From Thalassia testudinum (lineage: Eukaryota > Streptophyta > Magnoliopsida > Alismatales > Hydrocharitaceae): a DNA stretch of 64,000 bases. The stretch lies in contig JAZHRO010000019.1 in the NCBI GenBank assembly GCA_037157565.1, forward strand, positions 23,582,001 through 23,646,000, given 5' to 3'. Positions 22,527-35,488 of the stretch are shown in pieces (position 1 is the first letter of the stretch; each line of letters opens with the position of its first letter). Below the pieces are notes generated by a model that saw nothing but the letters and a program-made list of their open reading frames with translations, was not told the origin of the DNA and did no database searches. The translations under genes and the position numbers were made by a program.

Positions 22527-25500
22527 CTAAGGCTCCTTAAGAGTGACCTTGTCAATCAAATGGCCATCCAAAGTAATGTATGGTTTTAACCGTTGATCGT
22601 TGACGATAAAGGGAGTTGCTGAAGAGGAAGGGCTTTTAATCTCCACAGCTCCATGTGGAAACACTTTAGTGATTATGTAAGGCCCATCCCAACGAGATTT
22701 TAACTTCCTAGGAAAAAGCTTAAGTTTGGAATTGAAAAGGCAGACTTGTTGGTTGGGCTCTAAGGTCTTTCGAAGTATATACTTATCATGCAAGACCTTA
22801 GTTCTTTCTTTATAAGCTTGAGAGGTGTCATAAGCATCATTCCTCAGCTCCTCAAGCTCACTTAATTCCAGAAGTCATGCCTTACCTGCCTTTTCTAAAT
22901 CCATGTTAACACTTTGAATAGCTCAAAGTGCCCTATGTTCCAACTCAACGGGTAAATGGCACGCTTTCCCATACACAATCCGAAAGGGAGAAGTACCCAA
23001 AGGGGTCTTATAGGTCTTTTAATATGCCCACAAAGCATCATTGAGCTTTTGGGACTAGTCTTTCCTATCTTGTCTAATGGTCTTTTCTAAAATATTTTTT
23101 ATCTCCCTATTTGACACTTCACCCTGGCCACTCATCTGAGGATGGTAAGGGGTAGCGACCTTGTGAGTCACTCCCAAACTCCTGATTAGCCGATTGAAGT
23201 GGTGGTTTTGAAAATGAGGTCCCCCATCACTTATAATGGTCTTGGGGCAGGCGAAATGAGATATGATATTGGCCTTCACAAATTTCAAAACCACAGAGTG
23301 GTCATTTGTGCGCGTAGGAATGACCTCTATCCATTTAGAGACATAATCAACTGCCATCAAGATATATTCATAACCATGGGATGAAGGGAAGGGGCCCATA
23401 AAGTCAATTCCCCATACATCAAAAATTTCAACAAATTTAATAGGGTGTTGAGGCATTTCATTCCTCTTCCCAATCGTTCTAGTTCGTTGACATCTAATAC
23501 AGGCCTTAACAAAATTATGAGAATCCTTAAATAACAAAGGCCACCAAAAATCAGACTAGAGAACCTTAAAAGTAGTTTTCTTAGCACCAAAGTGTCCTCC
23601 ACAATGAAGTTCATGGCAAAAACTCAGCACACTTTGTTGTTCCTCTTCAGGTACACAACGTCTCAATACTTGGTCTCATCCAATTCTAAATAATTCAGGC
23701 TCTTCCCAATGAAAATATCTTTCTTGGGAAATGAATCTCTTTCTTTTCTGCTTATCCCAAGAGCCAGGAGTTTCTCCAGTGACCAAGTAATTTACGGTAT
23801 CAGCATATCAAGGTAAAGTTGGTGTTACCGCCATCAGGGTTTCATCGGGAAATGTCTCATGGATGTCTCCGGAAAGAGTCATTAAGTGGAAGGTGAGACA
23901 GGTGGTCCGCCATGACATTTTCTACTCCTTTCTTTTCACGAATCTCCAAGTCAAATTCTTGAAGGAGTAGGATCCACTTAATCAGATGTGGCTTAGAATC
24001 TTTCTTAGAAATGAGATGTTTCACTGCCGCATGATCAGTGAAAATAACCACCTTAGATCCAAGAAGATATGACCTAAACTTCTCCAGAACAAAAACCACA
24101 GCAAGTAATTCTTTTTCAGTGACGGTGTAGTTTTGCTGCGGTTAGGTTAAAGTCTTGCTGGCAAAATGCAGCACATACGGTCTTCCCTCAACCCTTTGTC
24201 TAAGGACTGCTCTCACCGCATAATCTGAAGCATCACACATCAACTCAAATGGGAGTGTCCAATCAGGAGCTCGGAGAATAGGCGCAGAGATCAAGGCCTC
24301 CTTCAGAGTTTGAAAGGCCTCGGCACACTTTGAATCAAAATTGAAGAAAGATTCCTTCGCCAACAAGTCACAAAGTGGTCTAGAATTTTTACTAAAATTT
24401 TTAATAAAGCACCTATAAAAGTCGGCATGGCCCAGAAATGATCTAATCTGTTTGACATTTGTGGGCAATGGGAGTTTGGAAATAGAATCAATCTTGGCTT
24501 TATCTACTTCCAAACCTCGCTCAGACACAACATGCCCAAGTACAATTCCTTTCTGTACCATGAAATGACTTTTCTCCCAGTAGAGGACTAAACTAGTCTC
24601 CTTACATCACTTCAACACATTCTCCAGGTGCAGGAGACACTGGTCAAAAGATGAGCCATAAATGGAGAAGTCATCTATAAACACTTCAACACACTCATCA
24701 ATCATGTCCAAAAAAATAGACATCATACACCGCTGGAAGGTTGCAGGGGCATTACATAATCCAAACGGCATATGCCTGAATGCAAAAGTACCGTAAGGAC
24801 TCGTGATGTCATCTTCTCCTGGTCATCAGGGAAGACTGCAACCTGGTTGTATCTAGAATATCCATCGAGAAAGCAATAGTACTTATTCCCTGCCAATTTC
24901 TCGAGAATTTGATCAATAAAAGGCAAGGGAAAGTGATCCTTCTGGGTAGCGGTGTTCAGCTTGTGGTAATCAATGTAGACCCTCCATCTAGTTGAGGGTC
25001 TAGTGACAACTTGTTCACCTTGGTCATTAAATTCCACAGTAAAGCCTGCCTTCTTTGGCACCACATGAATATGACTTACCCATTTACTATCTGCAATGGG
25101 ATATATGATCCCAGGATCGAACCACTTCAGGATTTCCTTTTTAACCACCTCCCTCATATTAGGGTTCAGATATCTCTACATGTCTCTAAATGGCTTGATT
25201 GAATCATCAGTATAAATGTGGTGCATGCAGAGTGTAGAGTCTATACCCTTAATGTCAGCAATGCTCCAAGCAGTAGCTTCCTTGTGACTAGATAAGCATT
25301 CAATCAGGGCTCCCTCCTGTGCCTCAGATAGCATAGCTGAAATGATAACGGGGAGCGTATCATTGGCACCTAGGAAGACGTACTTGAGAGTGTCAAGGAG
25401 GGGTTTCAACTCAAGGTCAGGGGCTTGTATGGTTGAGGGTTTCATAATAGATGTCCCCATCTCAAGTAGCAGATCTACCTTAGGCAGAGATGATGGGGGA

Positions 25501-26360
25501 AGAGACTTAGAAGAAACACCCAGCAACTCCTCAAGTATATCCCCTTCACATTCCTCCAAGAGATGGGAATGCTCATTTAGCATAACATGCTGAAGGGGGT
25601 CTTCACATAACATTGCAGGGGTTGCCTCTTAAATCAGGTCATCTATCACCTCAACTTGAGAACAATCCTCAAGTCCGACTTGTTTGTAAGCATCAAATAC
25701 ATTAAGCCAGATTTTCCTATTCCCAAAGCCCATTTTCAATGCCCCAGTATTGCAATTGATTGAAGCATGTGAAGTTGCAAGGAAGGGGCAGCCCAAAATG
25801 ATGGAGGGTTTGGTTGGCTTATTGGTAGGGTCAGTGTCCAAAACTAAGAAGTCAATGAGAAAGAATAAATCCCCCACTCTTACAAGGACATCTTCCAAAA
25901 TTCCCCGTGGTGTCTTAAGATATCGATCAGCAACTTGAAGGATTACAGGGCTAGGCTTCAGATTGCCTCCTGCAAGTTGTTCATACATGTAGCTCGGAAG
26001 GATGTTCACCCCCGCACCCAGAACAAGTAGAGCCTCATCAATCTGTAAGTCACCAATAACCACTGAGATGTACGAGGCTCTTGGGTCCTTAAGTTTCGGG
26101 GGTGTGCCATGTTGAACAATTGATCTAATAGAATTAGGCAGGACAACTTTTGATTGGACCTATTTCCTAGATTGCCGCTTTTTCATGCACAGGTCCTTTA
26201 AGAAGCGGGCATAAGACGGAATCTGCCTGATAGCTTCAAGCAAAGGCAGGTTAATCTGCACTTGCTTGAAAGTTTCCATGATCTCATCCGTCTTATCTTT
26301 GGCTCCAGATGAGCCAGCAGAAGTCTGCTCAGAGGTAGATAAGCGCTCTAGAAAGGGCAC
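22527..26360 (-). pseudogene. pol: Element 2 pol (PR-RT-RNaseH-INT), broken
   Basis: The same domain order as Element 1, on the minus strand. The protease (about 26063-25629) reads LLVLGAG, so the catalytic Asp of the usual D-[LST]-G core is Val. Reverse transcriptase covers about 25400-24300 and has FIDD near 24666-24680 in place of FMDD. RNase H is at about 24300-23860. Integrase (about 23620-23055) keeps GIDFMGP, SDGG and a Glu at D-X35-E spacing. Stops lie at 26158, 25627, 25174, 24140 and 23053, with frameshifts near 24800 and 23700. The frame ends with a stop at 22527-22529 after a GPYI-type tail. Confidence 0.92.
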
Positions 26361-27918
26361 TCTCGATCTCTGGGTGGAACGGGGGCAACTTCTTCCAGTG
26401 AGGTGATTTCAAGCAGAGAAGATTTGGGCAAGTCTTCTTCGGTAGGGGTGAAAGTCGGGGTGGATGGTTTTCTAGGGGGTGAGACTATAGGAGCATCGGG
26501 TTTGGAAATTTCTTTCCCACTCCTTAGAATAGTCACCGCCTGAGCATACTCCCTAAAGACAATCCCTTTTCCTTTAGGATTCTCCTCAGTAGCACTGGGG
26601 AGCTTCCCAATTTTCCTTTGTCTAACGGCCTCAACAAGGTGTCCTATCTGTGATTTCATCTCATGTATAGCCTTGTCATGAGATTAGATGATGGCACTTT
26701 GACTTTCTTGCATAGTTCTCAACATTGCCTTCAATTCATCCATCTCAGAGGTCTTAGGTTGGGCAAAGGTCTGAGGTTGGTTCATTTGATGGTTTTGAAA
26801 GAATTGTGGTTTATAATTCCCTGAATTTGAGACATTTCCTTGTCTCCATGAAAAGTTTGGGTGGTTCTTCCATCCTTCATTATAAGTGTTGGAAAAAGGG
26901 TCATTAGGAGGTCTAGGACGGAACCCTTGATCAGTATTCAGATTCGCTTGTACAAGCTCAGGGAATTGGGAGGCCAAGTGGCAGTCCATAGTGGCGTGTG
27001 TATTGCCTTGGCAAATGGAGCATTCAGAAGCTTGGGATGTGGAGGTGTTAGATACGAATTGGCTCGGGCTCGACATAAGCCTTTCCATGTTTTGATTCAA
27101 TAATTGAATCTGATAGCCTAAATTCTGGGTGTCCCTTACCTCATTCGCCTCCAACTTTCTTTGCATGAGAGTCGATTTTCTATCCATGTAGGCGGAATTC
27201 AAGTGAATAGAATTCTCACTCAAAGTATCAAAAAGGTTCCAAGCTTCATCCTCAGTCTTAGATAGAAAGGTTCCTACACAGGCACCATCCACAGTTTGCC
27301 TATGCGAATCATTAAGTCCAGTGTAGAACCTTTCAACCAATTGCCACTTAGGCACCTGGTGATGTGAGCAAAGTCTCAGCAAGTCATTAAAGTGCTCCCA
27401 TGCATCATGGAAAGCTTCCCCATCCATTTGAACAAAACTCATAATTTCCCTCCTTCTTTAGGGCATCCCAAGTGATTTGTTTTGTTCATGGGGTAGTACT
27501 TCTTCAAAAACTCCTTCTTTAGGGCATCCCAAGTGTTAATATCATCTAGGGTGTGATACCAATACTTGGCTTTGTCTTTAAGGGAGAAGGGAAAGAGGGT
27601 CTGCATTTGAGCATCATCAGTAACGCCCTGCAGCTTCACCGTGGAACAGACCTCGGTGAATTCCTTTATATGCCTGTAAGGGTCTTCTTTAGCAGTACCA
27701 TAAAAGGAGGGCAGCAAGGATATGGTATTGCTTTTGATCTCATAAGGATTGTCCCCTCCAGGTCTACGTAGTGCAGGGCCAACTTGATTGGTTGGAATGA
27801 AATATTCCTTAAGGCTCCTTTAACCGACCATTTCTACCCTTGGAAGGTTTCTTCTTAAGATTCTTTCAGGTTCAGGATCAAACACAAGTTGTCTCCTAAG
27901 AGAATGCCTACCAAGCAT
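26348..27918 (-). pseudogene. gag: Element 2 gag, broken
   Basis: The start is ATG at 27918-27916, in frame with the gag core FPFSLKDKAKYWYH and LKKEFLKKYYPMNKT. An in-frame TAA near 27818 and a frameshift near 27450 break it. The frameshift coincides with a 25-bp direct duplication (27450-27474 and 27511-27535). Homology resumes with FHDAWEHFNDLLRLC and continues to SNTYNEGWKNHPNF. A TGC-x2-C type cluster (CSICQGNTHATMDC, near 27020) resembles a zinc knuckle. A stop at 26682-26684 and a frameshift near 26365 follow, and an LRSGK motif marks the gag-protease boundary. Confidence 0.88.
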
Positions 27919-29028
27919 GCACTACAAACACAATTCAAAAGGACTTGTTCGGTCTTTACAAATTTAGGCTTTTGACTTTAGTTCAAATTGTAGGTGACAA
28001 AGCAAGTTGCCCAGTTAATTACGTGCCTATTGTCAACCTTCGAAATGCCTAAAAGATCTAGTTGGAGCTTAGGTGTTCTTCCCTAAAATCTCAAATGGTA
28101 GAGCAAATCCAAAGATGGAAGATCGAGGGATGCAAGTAGGCCTAAGCCTTTCTTTGAAGCTGTGCTTTTGCGGTGTTTCTCAACTACCCCTAAAAATCCA
28201 TGACAGGGTATCCCCCTCTTTGGATTTACAAAACCTTTGATCTCAAGTTCCAAACACTTCAGAATCCAATGGTAGGAGGGCTCTTGTCCTAGTAGTTCCA
28301 AGACTTAGGAGTGTCTAAATGCATGCCGTGGAGCAAGATATATAAGTGTGCATACATTGCAAAAAGATTTTGAATTTTGAATTGCACGCCATGTTTGAAA
28401 ATTAAGTCCTTCATTTTTAAATGTCCCTCCTTTAATTAGTCCTTTTTCAAGAATTAAATGTGACCACTTTATTAGATCGCTTCAAGAAAGATTATGTGGT
28501 CTAAAAATTAATCCAAATGCATTTACATGACAGGTAGAAATGCAAAGTTAGAAGTGCATACCTGATTCCAGCATCTTCATGAAATATGTAAGACAAGAAT
28601 TAGATCTAGATGCTACTAATTTAGTCTTAAATGATTCGACCTAAGGGCAGGCAGCTTCTAGCAGGTAGCTCATTTTTTTTTTTTAGCTACTTATGTACAA
28701 GCAAATTAAGGGTAAACAATCCACAAAATAAATTAAAAAACCTAAATCTAAAGAAAAAGGAACAGGCTCCCGAAAATCAGCCCCTATTACTACAAGGGAG
28801 AGAAAATAGAAATAAAACTTATGAAATGAAGAATCTCCTATGGAGGCAGGATCCAGGTCTCCTTCATCTTCCCCGCGTGTAAGTGTCGCTCAAGGTCTAC
28901 ATCGTCTCCCAGATGTGCCTGTCCCCTCTCTTAAATTCCTCGCACAGAAAAGATAATAAATGATCATATCACTGTGCAATGAGAAATAATTAGAAATAAA
29001 ATCAGGTGAAATTATTGCGTCTGTTGCC
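27919..29028 (-). other. Element 2 leader, no gene seen
   Basis: About 1.1 kb between the primer site and the gag ATG on the minus strand. Frames are short and lack any recognisable domain. Confidence 0.6.
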
Positions 29029-29046
29029 TCCCCGGCAATAGCGCCA
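29029..29046 (-). other. Element 2 primer-binding site (tRNA-Asp type)
   Basis: On the minus strand TGGCGCTATTGCCGGGGA, two bases past the 5' LTR end at 29049. It complements a plant tRNA-Asp 3' end with two mismatches. Confidence 0.92.
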
Positions 29047-29048
29047 TT

Positions 29049-30507
29049 TGATAAGTTGATTTTCACTTTCGAATAATGTATTAAGATGATTTGTCATTGT
29101 AGGATCAAAGTGGTGGAAAACTGCTTAACAAAATAATTAAAATTAAAATTAAACCACTCACAAAAGAGCGGGTCATGTCCATAGGGAGGTAATGACTTAG
29201 TTAAACTCCCAATTAGGTCAAAATCAAGTTCACTAAACTATTCGCCAGATCAAACAATGCCTGTGTAGCTCTAAAAGTAAACCTTAAATTTATGGAGAAG
29301 TCAAGGGGTGTTAATGTAATTTTTACGTCAGAAAATTATCCATGTGCAAGAGTATGCCATGTACTAGTCACTTGCATGCATACGAAAATGTCATTCAAAA
29401 TTAAATTCAATGCACATAGAGATGAATAACAAGGTTTAACAATTCTCTAAAAGCATGAGCATGAAGGCATAAATTCACCACAATAAAATAATGATAAATA
29501 AAAATCCATTTTTGTGGCAATGGAATGAAATGTAATTATTAATAGAGGATGAAACAGGGGATTAGCTTCGGGTGGAGCTTGTGCACGGATGAAGGAGAGA
29601 TGGATGGCGAGTTGGCGACCAGAGGTAGCCCTCCCCGACCCGCACCATATGGTGGTGGTGGCTCGATGGATGGTGGTCGGAGCCGGCCTGACGGAGGAAA
29701 GAAGCGGCAACGGTGGAGGTTGCTGCTGCTGGCCGCGCGTGTTACAGGCGCGAGGAGGGGCAACGCGTGGTGGGCAAATGGCGTGTGGTGGGCAGATGTT
29801 ACGGGGAAGCGTGGATGTGCTGGAGATGCAGGCACGGGCATACAGGCGCTAGCGTGGGTTGCTGGCTGAGGTGAGGGCATGCGGTGGGCAGGCACACTTG
29901 GCAGGGTGCACTGGAGCGTGGGTGGACTGGAGATGAAGGTGCGGGTGGGGTCTGATGGCGTGAGGCAGGAGGAGTTACAGGGACTTTTGGCGGTGTGGGC
30001 TGTCACCCCACATGACCACGGTGGTGGAGTCGCACTGCCGCGGTGGGAGGCCAGAGGTATGAATGGATGAGAAGCAAAGTTCTCTATGCACAGTGAGGAA
30101 CAAAGGGGTGGAGACCTCCCTTTGAATGGTAGCCCCTCCTCTTTTGTAGCCACGACTACAAAGATTTGAAATTCAAAAGCCACCGTAGAATCAATATGAT
30201 GCACAGGAGGAGGAGGTGGAGATGGAGGAGTTACCTGCAAAGGAGAAGAAGAAGAAAAAAGAATAAAATAATTAGGATTATTTATACATAACTCCTTAAC
30301 TTCTATGTTAATTAAAATAGTGCACCTAATTAATTAACTAATTAAATGTATGCAACCCTAGGTTAATTCTAAATGCATGAATTGTGCACTTAAGTTAAAA
30401 ATATGAATTAATTTATTTACATCCTAATGTATGCTATCTAAATGTTAAAATTAACTTAATGTCTAGATACTTAAATGCTTAAATAGCCCACAAATATGGG
30501 CTAATCA
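29049..30507 (-). repeat. Element 2 5' LTR
   Basis: 1459 bp and the partner of 19792-21246. TATAAATA on the minus strand is at 30279-30286. The hairpin stem near its end is CCGCT/AGTGG (29154-29171), which changes one base of the 3' LTR version yet still pairs as a G-U wobble. Confidence 0.93.
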
Positions 30508-31160
30508 AGCATTTTATAAACTTTGATCACAACCTCTGAGTCAGTACTGACTTAATCTCTCTCTTTTGCTGTGTTTGTTTCAAGGGAAGAAAAGAAGAGA
30601 AAAGCAGCCGCACAAGAACCACACCAGGAATAGGTAAATCTTCATTGCCCTCTCTCCTATCCCCTCAAAATCTGAAAAGGAAAATAAAGAAAAATCAATC
30701 TAGGGCTACCTGCTTCCATATTTAGTAATTCCCAAAAGTTACTTAATTTTTACTTTCAACACATTTTGAATTGCACATCCAATTAAGGTAACTAGGGCTA
30801 AAACCTTCTTGATTGAGCCCGAGATACCAATTTGACCAAATAGAGTCAACCTAAGGATTACAAGCTAGGACTTTTAGAGACACATCTTTTAAGAAAAGAA
30901 TCAAAAATTTCAAAAAGAGTTGTGCCTAAGCCTTGTATGAAGAAATTTATCCAAGAGAAACCCTAAGCAAATCAGGCTCTTAATCCACTTGAACCCTAAA
31001 AGAGAGGACCTATAAGCTCTCAAAGGAACAAAGAGGTGAAGTTGATCCTTTGGGTCAACCAACCTTAAAATTAGGTCACTTTGCACTCAAAAGATCTAAA
31101 GTTCAAGTGGAACCCTAAGCACCTTGATCTTAATTAAAAAAGGTAGACTTAAGAGGTCGA
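30508..31160 (+). other. Element 3 leader, first part, no gene seen
   Basis: This continues Element 3 after the nested Element 2. An AG-rich stretch, AAGGGAAGAAAAGAAGAG, is near 30583. No long frame or known domain. Confidence 0.55.
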
Positions 31161-34100
31161 TGTTTGGTGAGTTCCTTAGCTCAACTCAGTTAATTAAGTT
31201 AATTTTACTTAATTATGAGTAGAGAAAAGTAACTTAGGTTAACTCGAAGTTGTGTCAATTAGTAGTATAGGGTCGAATTAACCTAACATTTTAGAAAATT
31301 TTTACTGGTTGAGTCCAGGTCATTTACTGGAAGGTATAATTTATTCTAAATTCACTAGTTATCTTTTATTTTTCTTTATAAGTATAGGAGGTATATTTAA
31401 GTTAATTATGGAAGATGAATTTTGCTAAAAATTGATTAAAATGGAATAACAAGCAAAATCCCATATGAATTCTCATTTTCAACATTAAAAACATGTAAAT
31501 CCTCTATTATCTTTTCTTTATTTCTTCAGCCTCTCTCTCTTTCTCTTTTCTTTTTCTTTAGCTTTATTCTTTCTCTTATATTTTCAAGTCTTTCCTTTTT
31601 CCTTTCTTTCTTCTCTTCTGCTTGTGTTCCTGCTCTTCTCTTTCTCCCTTATTCTTCCTTAGCTTTCTAAGCATCTATTTCCTTCAGCTTTCTTCCCTTT
31701 GCGAGTTCTTCTGTTGTACCCTTTCTTCTTTCTTTTCTTTCTTTTAGCTCTGAACCTTAGCACTTCTTCCATTATCACTTTGCCTTCTCATTGAGCTGGG
31801 TTTATTTCCTTTTTAACCAAAAATTTGTTTAGGATTTGTGGCGAGGTCCTTTCGAGGATACATAGCACCCTGAGATAAGGGTGGGACCAGACCCTACTCG
31901 GTCCTCGCCTAATTTCATTAGGGTTTATTTTCAATTTTTTTCTCTTGAGCCAAACCAGCCCTCTTTCAAGCCGAGTCGGCTCAACGCCTCCTAGGCCTCG
32001 CCCTCCCAGGGCCAATCGCACACACGCGCCCACTCGGGCGCACACCCGCAGGCGCACTCACCCACCCACACACACGCATGCTCAAATGGTTAGGTTTCAG
32101 ATTCACGCTGAGCGCTTGAGGATTGCCATGCCTTAAACACAAATTAGTTTTATACTAAGGCGGACACTCGAAGATTTCCGATGTGGGACTAACTTCTCCC
32201 CTCCATTGCTGACTTCAAACGACGATTCCTCCCTACTCAGAGCTCCAAATCAAGCGAAATAAAGCTTGATGGAGAGCTCTAAGGTGGCTCTATAGGATTC
32301 CAGGGTCAATTTGAAGTTTAGAGGATGATTTCCTCTTCCATTTGATAGGTGAAATTAGGGGGTTCCTACAGGTTAAATATGCCTGGAATTGGAATTAGAG
32401 TTACTGTGTCCTTAAACTGAACTTTCTCTCTTAGCTAAGGGTTTAAATAGGTTCTACAGGTATTTCCGCAGCTGTTTGTGTGGGTTTAAAGCTCTCAAGA
32501 GCTTTAGGAAGCACAAGGAAGCTCAAAGCTTCTCTGGAAGTTCAGAGAACGAAATTTTAAACTCTGAAAGATGCAACAGACAGCTAAGGACATTTCTAAT
32601 TGATTGGGATAGCTTCTAAGGATTAAAACTAACTAATCTAGGTAGGATTTGACTTCAAAATTCATCCAAAATCCACTGTCACCAGTTTGGGTTCAAGAAT
32701 AACCCAAACTGACAGTAATTGAATTCCAACAAAACTACAGGTATGAGCTCAATAAAATCATTCTCAAATCATTCAACAGACTCTCAGAAATGATTCTAAC
32801 TCCTCAATTCTTCATATTATGTATAAAACCCAAACATCAGACTCAAGTTTGACTTGAAGGCTTCAAAATTTGACTTTCTATTTTGAATCTTTTCTCAAGA
32901 AATTAAAGCCTCAAATCTCTTCTCCTCAACCTCAGAAACATGCTCAGACCTCTAAACAGATGTTTGGACCTTGAATTCTAGGGTCTCAGGCTCTTCGCTT
33001 GAGATCAAAAAGTGCTTTGTCCGTCAGAGAAATCGAGAGTTTGTTACACTAATTTGAAGGTAAAATTAGCTTCAGTGTATTGCACTGAAGCTTCTACATC
33101 TATTAAATATGACTCTTAAGCTTCTGTACAGGTTTCTCCAACTCCGTCAGAGATGGGGAAGATGAAGACTAATGTGTAGCTCCATATGTTAAAATCTCAA
33201 TTTAAGTATCTCAGCATGATCAGTGATCAATATCATGTCAATCTGGAGCTTCTTAACAAATTCTAAAGGCTGAAGATAAAAAATGACTCGTCGGAGCTCG
33301 CCGGAGTTCCGGTGAGTCGAGAAAAAGATGAACTTCATGTTCAGAAAGAGAAATCATGCCATTTTCGATTTGAAAAGGTTCCTGAGGTTGCAAGGAACCT
33401 CAGGAACTCATTAAATTCTTTAATTGATCATTAAATGAAAGATTAAGCAATGAAATCAGTTAAAATGGATTTTGAGTGAGTTGAAGATTGGGACTTGTTC
33501 TTCCACTCAGAAGAGTGGTTGAGACAAGTCAAAAGTAATTTGCGATGATAAATATATAGATAATTAAGAGATTCAACTACTCCTGAGCCGCCATTGGCAG
33601 CGAGCTCAAGAGCTTATTAAAAATTGGAAGTTTAGGTTATAGGTGGTGATTATTCAAATTAAAGTGATAATTAGGATACTTAGATGGTGAATAGGTGGTG
33701 GAGGAACCTATGAAGGTGGATCTAAGCTCAATTACTGTTGCCATGGACAGCGACAGTAGCGGTGAAGGTGAAGGTGAAGGTGAATTAGGCGAAACAGTGA
33801 TCAATTTAGCGTTTTAATGGATTAGAAATGGTTGTGAAGGTTAAAGGAATGTGATCAGCGAGTTAAAAAGACAAAATCAAAGCTCTGGCGAGCTTAAGGA
33901 ACTCGCCGGAGTCGAAGAAGACGAACTCTGGAAATTCTGAAATTACTTTAAGTTAACTAACTAACTAACTAGCTAAACTATCCTACTCCTACTCCTACTC
34001 CTAATCTACTATTACCTGGACGAAGGGGTCAACGGGATTCTGCCGATGGCTCATAATGGAAGAGTGAAATCAGAGGGTATGAGAAGATCTCCGATGACGG

Positions 34101-35081
34101 ATGTGAGGTGAAGCAGAGGATCTCCTCGGTCGTCACCTTTGTCTAGAGATGCGGTTGACCTCAGCGAAGCTCCTCAGCTGATCAAGATGGATGGAGGAAG
34201 TCGGAGAATGGTGTGGGGAGTTGCCGGAGTTGCGGAGAGAATAGGCTATCGAAGTCAGCTGCAGTGAAGAAGAGGGAAGGGAGCCAACTTGAGAGAAATT
34301 GAGGGGGTATTTATAGTGGATGGCGATGAAGAAGACGGTGGATTCTGGACGAAGAAGAAGCTTGGGAAGCTTAACCTCCGGCATCGTCTCTGACGACAGT
34401 GAGGTTAACTCCCACCATAAATTAGGATTTCAGAGTAATCCAGACCGATGGATGAAGATGGAGTGGTGAGCGCAAGCTCCAAGAGCTTGGAGAAGGAAGA
34501 ATGATATCGGCAGGGCGGTGATCGCGCGGTGGAGTCACTTTCGTCGTCAGCCGTTCAATCGGCTGAAGGAGAAGAAGAAGAAAGGAATAGGGACCTATGT
34601 GCAGTGAAACTAAGGACCTATATGAAAATTAAGGACCCGATTGCAACGAATATTAAGGACTTAAATGTAAACCCAGGTTTTAAAGGTTTATTTTAACGTA
34701 GATCTTTTTCAACTTTTTATATATGTTAGTAAATAAGATAACTATTATGCTTTCACCTTGAATTTACATTTTTGACCTTTTTAAGTTAATTTATTAGATT
34801 AAGTAAAATTACTTAAGTTATTATATACTTAGGTATATATTATGTTTAAGTTACTTAACTTATTAATTAAGGAAATGGTTAATAAGATCTCGAGTCCAAT
34901 TACTAATTAAATTGTTAATAGTATTAATTTAATGATAAAGTATCATTTTAAACTTATTTTAAGGTCCTTTACTAAATATCCCTTATTTTATAATTAACCC
35001 TTATTATTCATAACCTTAACTAATTAACTAGGATGACTAGTTAATTAGGGGTAATTAGAGATCACGATGAGTCTCTCATCA
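31161..35081 (-). mobile_element. Probable solo LTR, minus-oriented, inside Element 3 leader
   Basis: It has the layout of the other LTRs in reverse. A TAGTATAG box is near 31263 and a CTGG/CCAG hairpin at 31305-31318. A pyrimidine tract spans about 31500-31780, GTGGGACTAA is near 32183, TATAAATA on the minus strand is at 34308-34315, and the right end CTCTCATCA at 35081 matches the inverted start TGATGAGAG. No coding sequence is seen. The left boundary is a guess based on TGTTTGG at 31161. The flanks GTCGA and GGGCC do not match, so a solo LTR with lost duplication or an incomplete copy are both possible. Confidence 0.5.
34308..34315 (-). promoter_or_regulatory. TATA box of the solo LTR in the Element 3 leader
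   Basis: TATAAATA on the minus strand, about 770 bp from the proposed LTR start at 35081. Confidence 0.5.
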
Positions 35082-35488
35082 GGGCCCCCATTCTGATCTA
35101 CCTGGAATCTCAGTGACAAGAGAGGTCAGGTGGGGGAAACGCTGTAACCTATGGGGACGCTCTACCGTGTAGAGGTCTTTGCGGGACTCTCCCTCTCTGG
35201 CTGCCCAGGTATTTCTCAGGTGGACGACCTTTCTAACTAAGGGGTATCATCTGCCCCAAACCTTTATAGTCACCCAACATTGTTTGGGTGTCTCGATTGG
35301 GTCCAGCACATTCTGATCTCATCAAATCCTTCGGTGCATGTTTGGTAGGAGGTCCTTAAGACCATCCTTATGACCTTTTTTATAAATTCACTCCCGCCTA
35401 GGCCAAGCCTCGACGCCCTTGTTTGTGCAGAAACCCCACCACATAGATCTTTCCTCTGATTCAGAACCAAGTTCTCCTTTCCTCCATC
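35082..35488 (+). other. Element 3 leader just before gag
   Basis: About 400 bp with no frame of note. A pyrimidine stretch ending TTTGTGCAG near 35431 is a plausible splice acceptor 50-60 bases before the gag ATG. This would allow the long leader to be removed, but that is inference. Confidence 0.4.

Larger units (their letters stand above)
19792..30507 (-). mobile_element. Element 2: Athila-like LTR retrotransposon, minus strand, nested in Element 3
   Basis: A 10.7-kb element with LTRs at both ends (19792-21246 and 29049-30507). On the minus strand it runs 5' LTR, primer site (29029-29046), leader, gag (27918-26348), pol (to 22527), 3' untranslated region, polypurine tract and 3' LTR. It sits 11 bp beyond the Element 3 primer site. 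The 5-bp flanks are GGTAT (19787-19791) and AGCAT (30508-30512), which differ by two transitions and may be a decayed target duplication. Stops and frameshifts are present throughout gag-pol. Confidence 0.92.
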
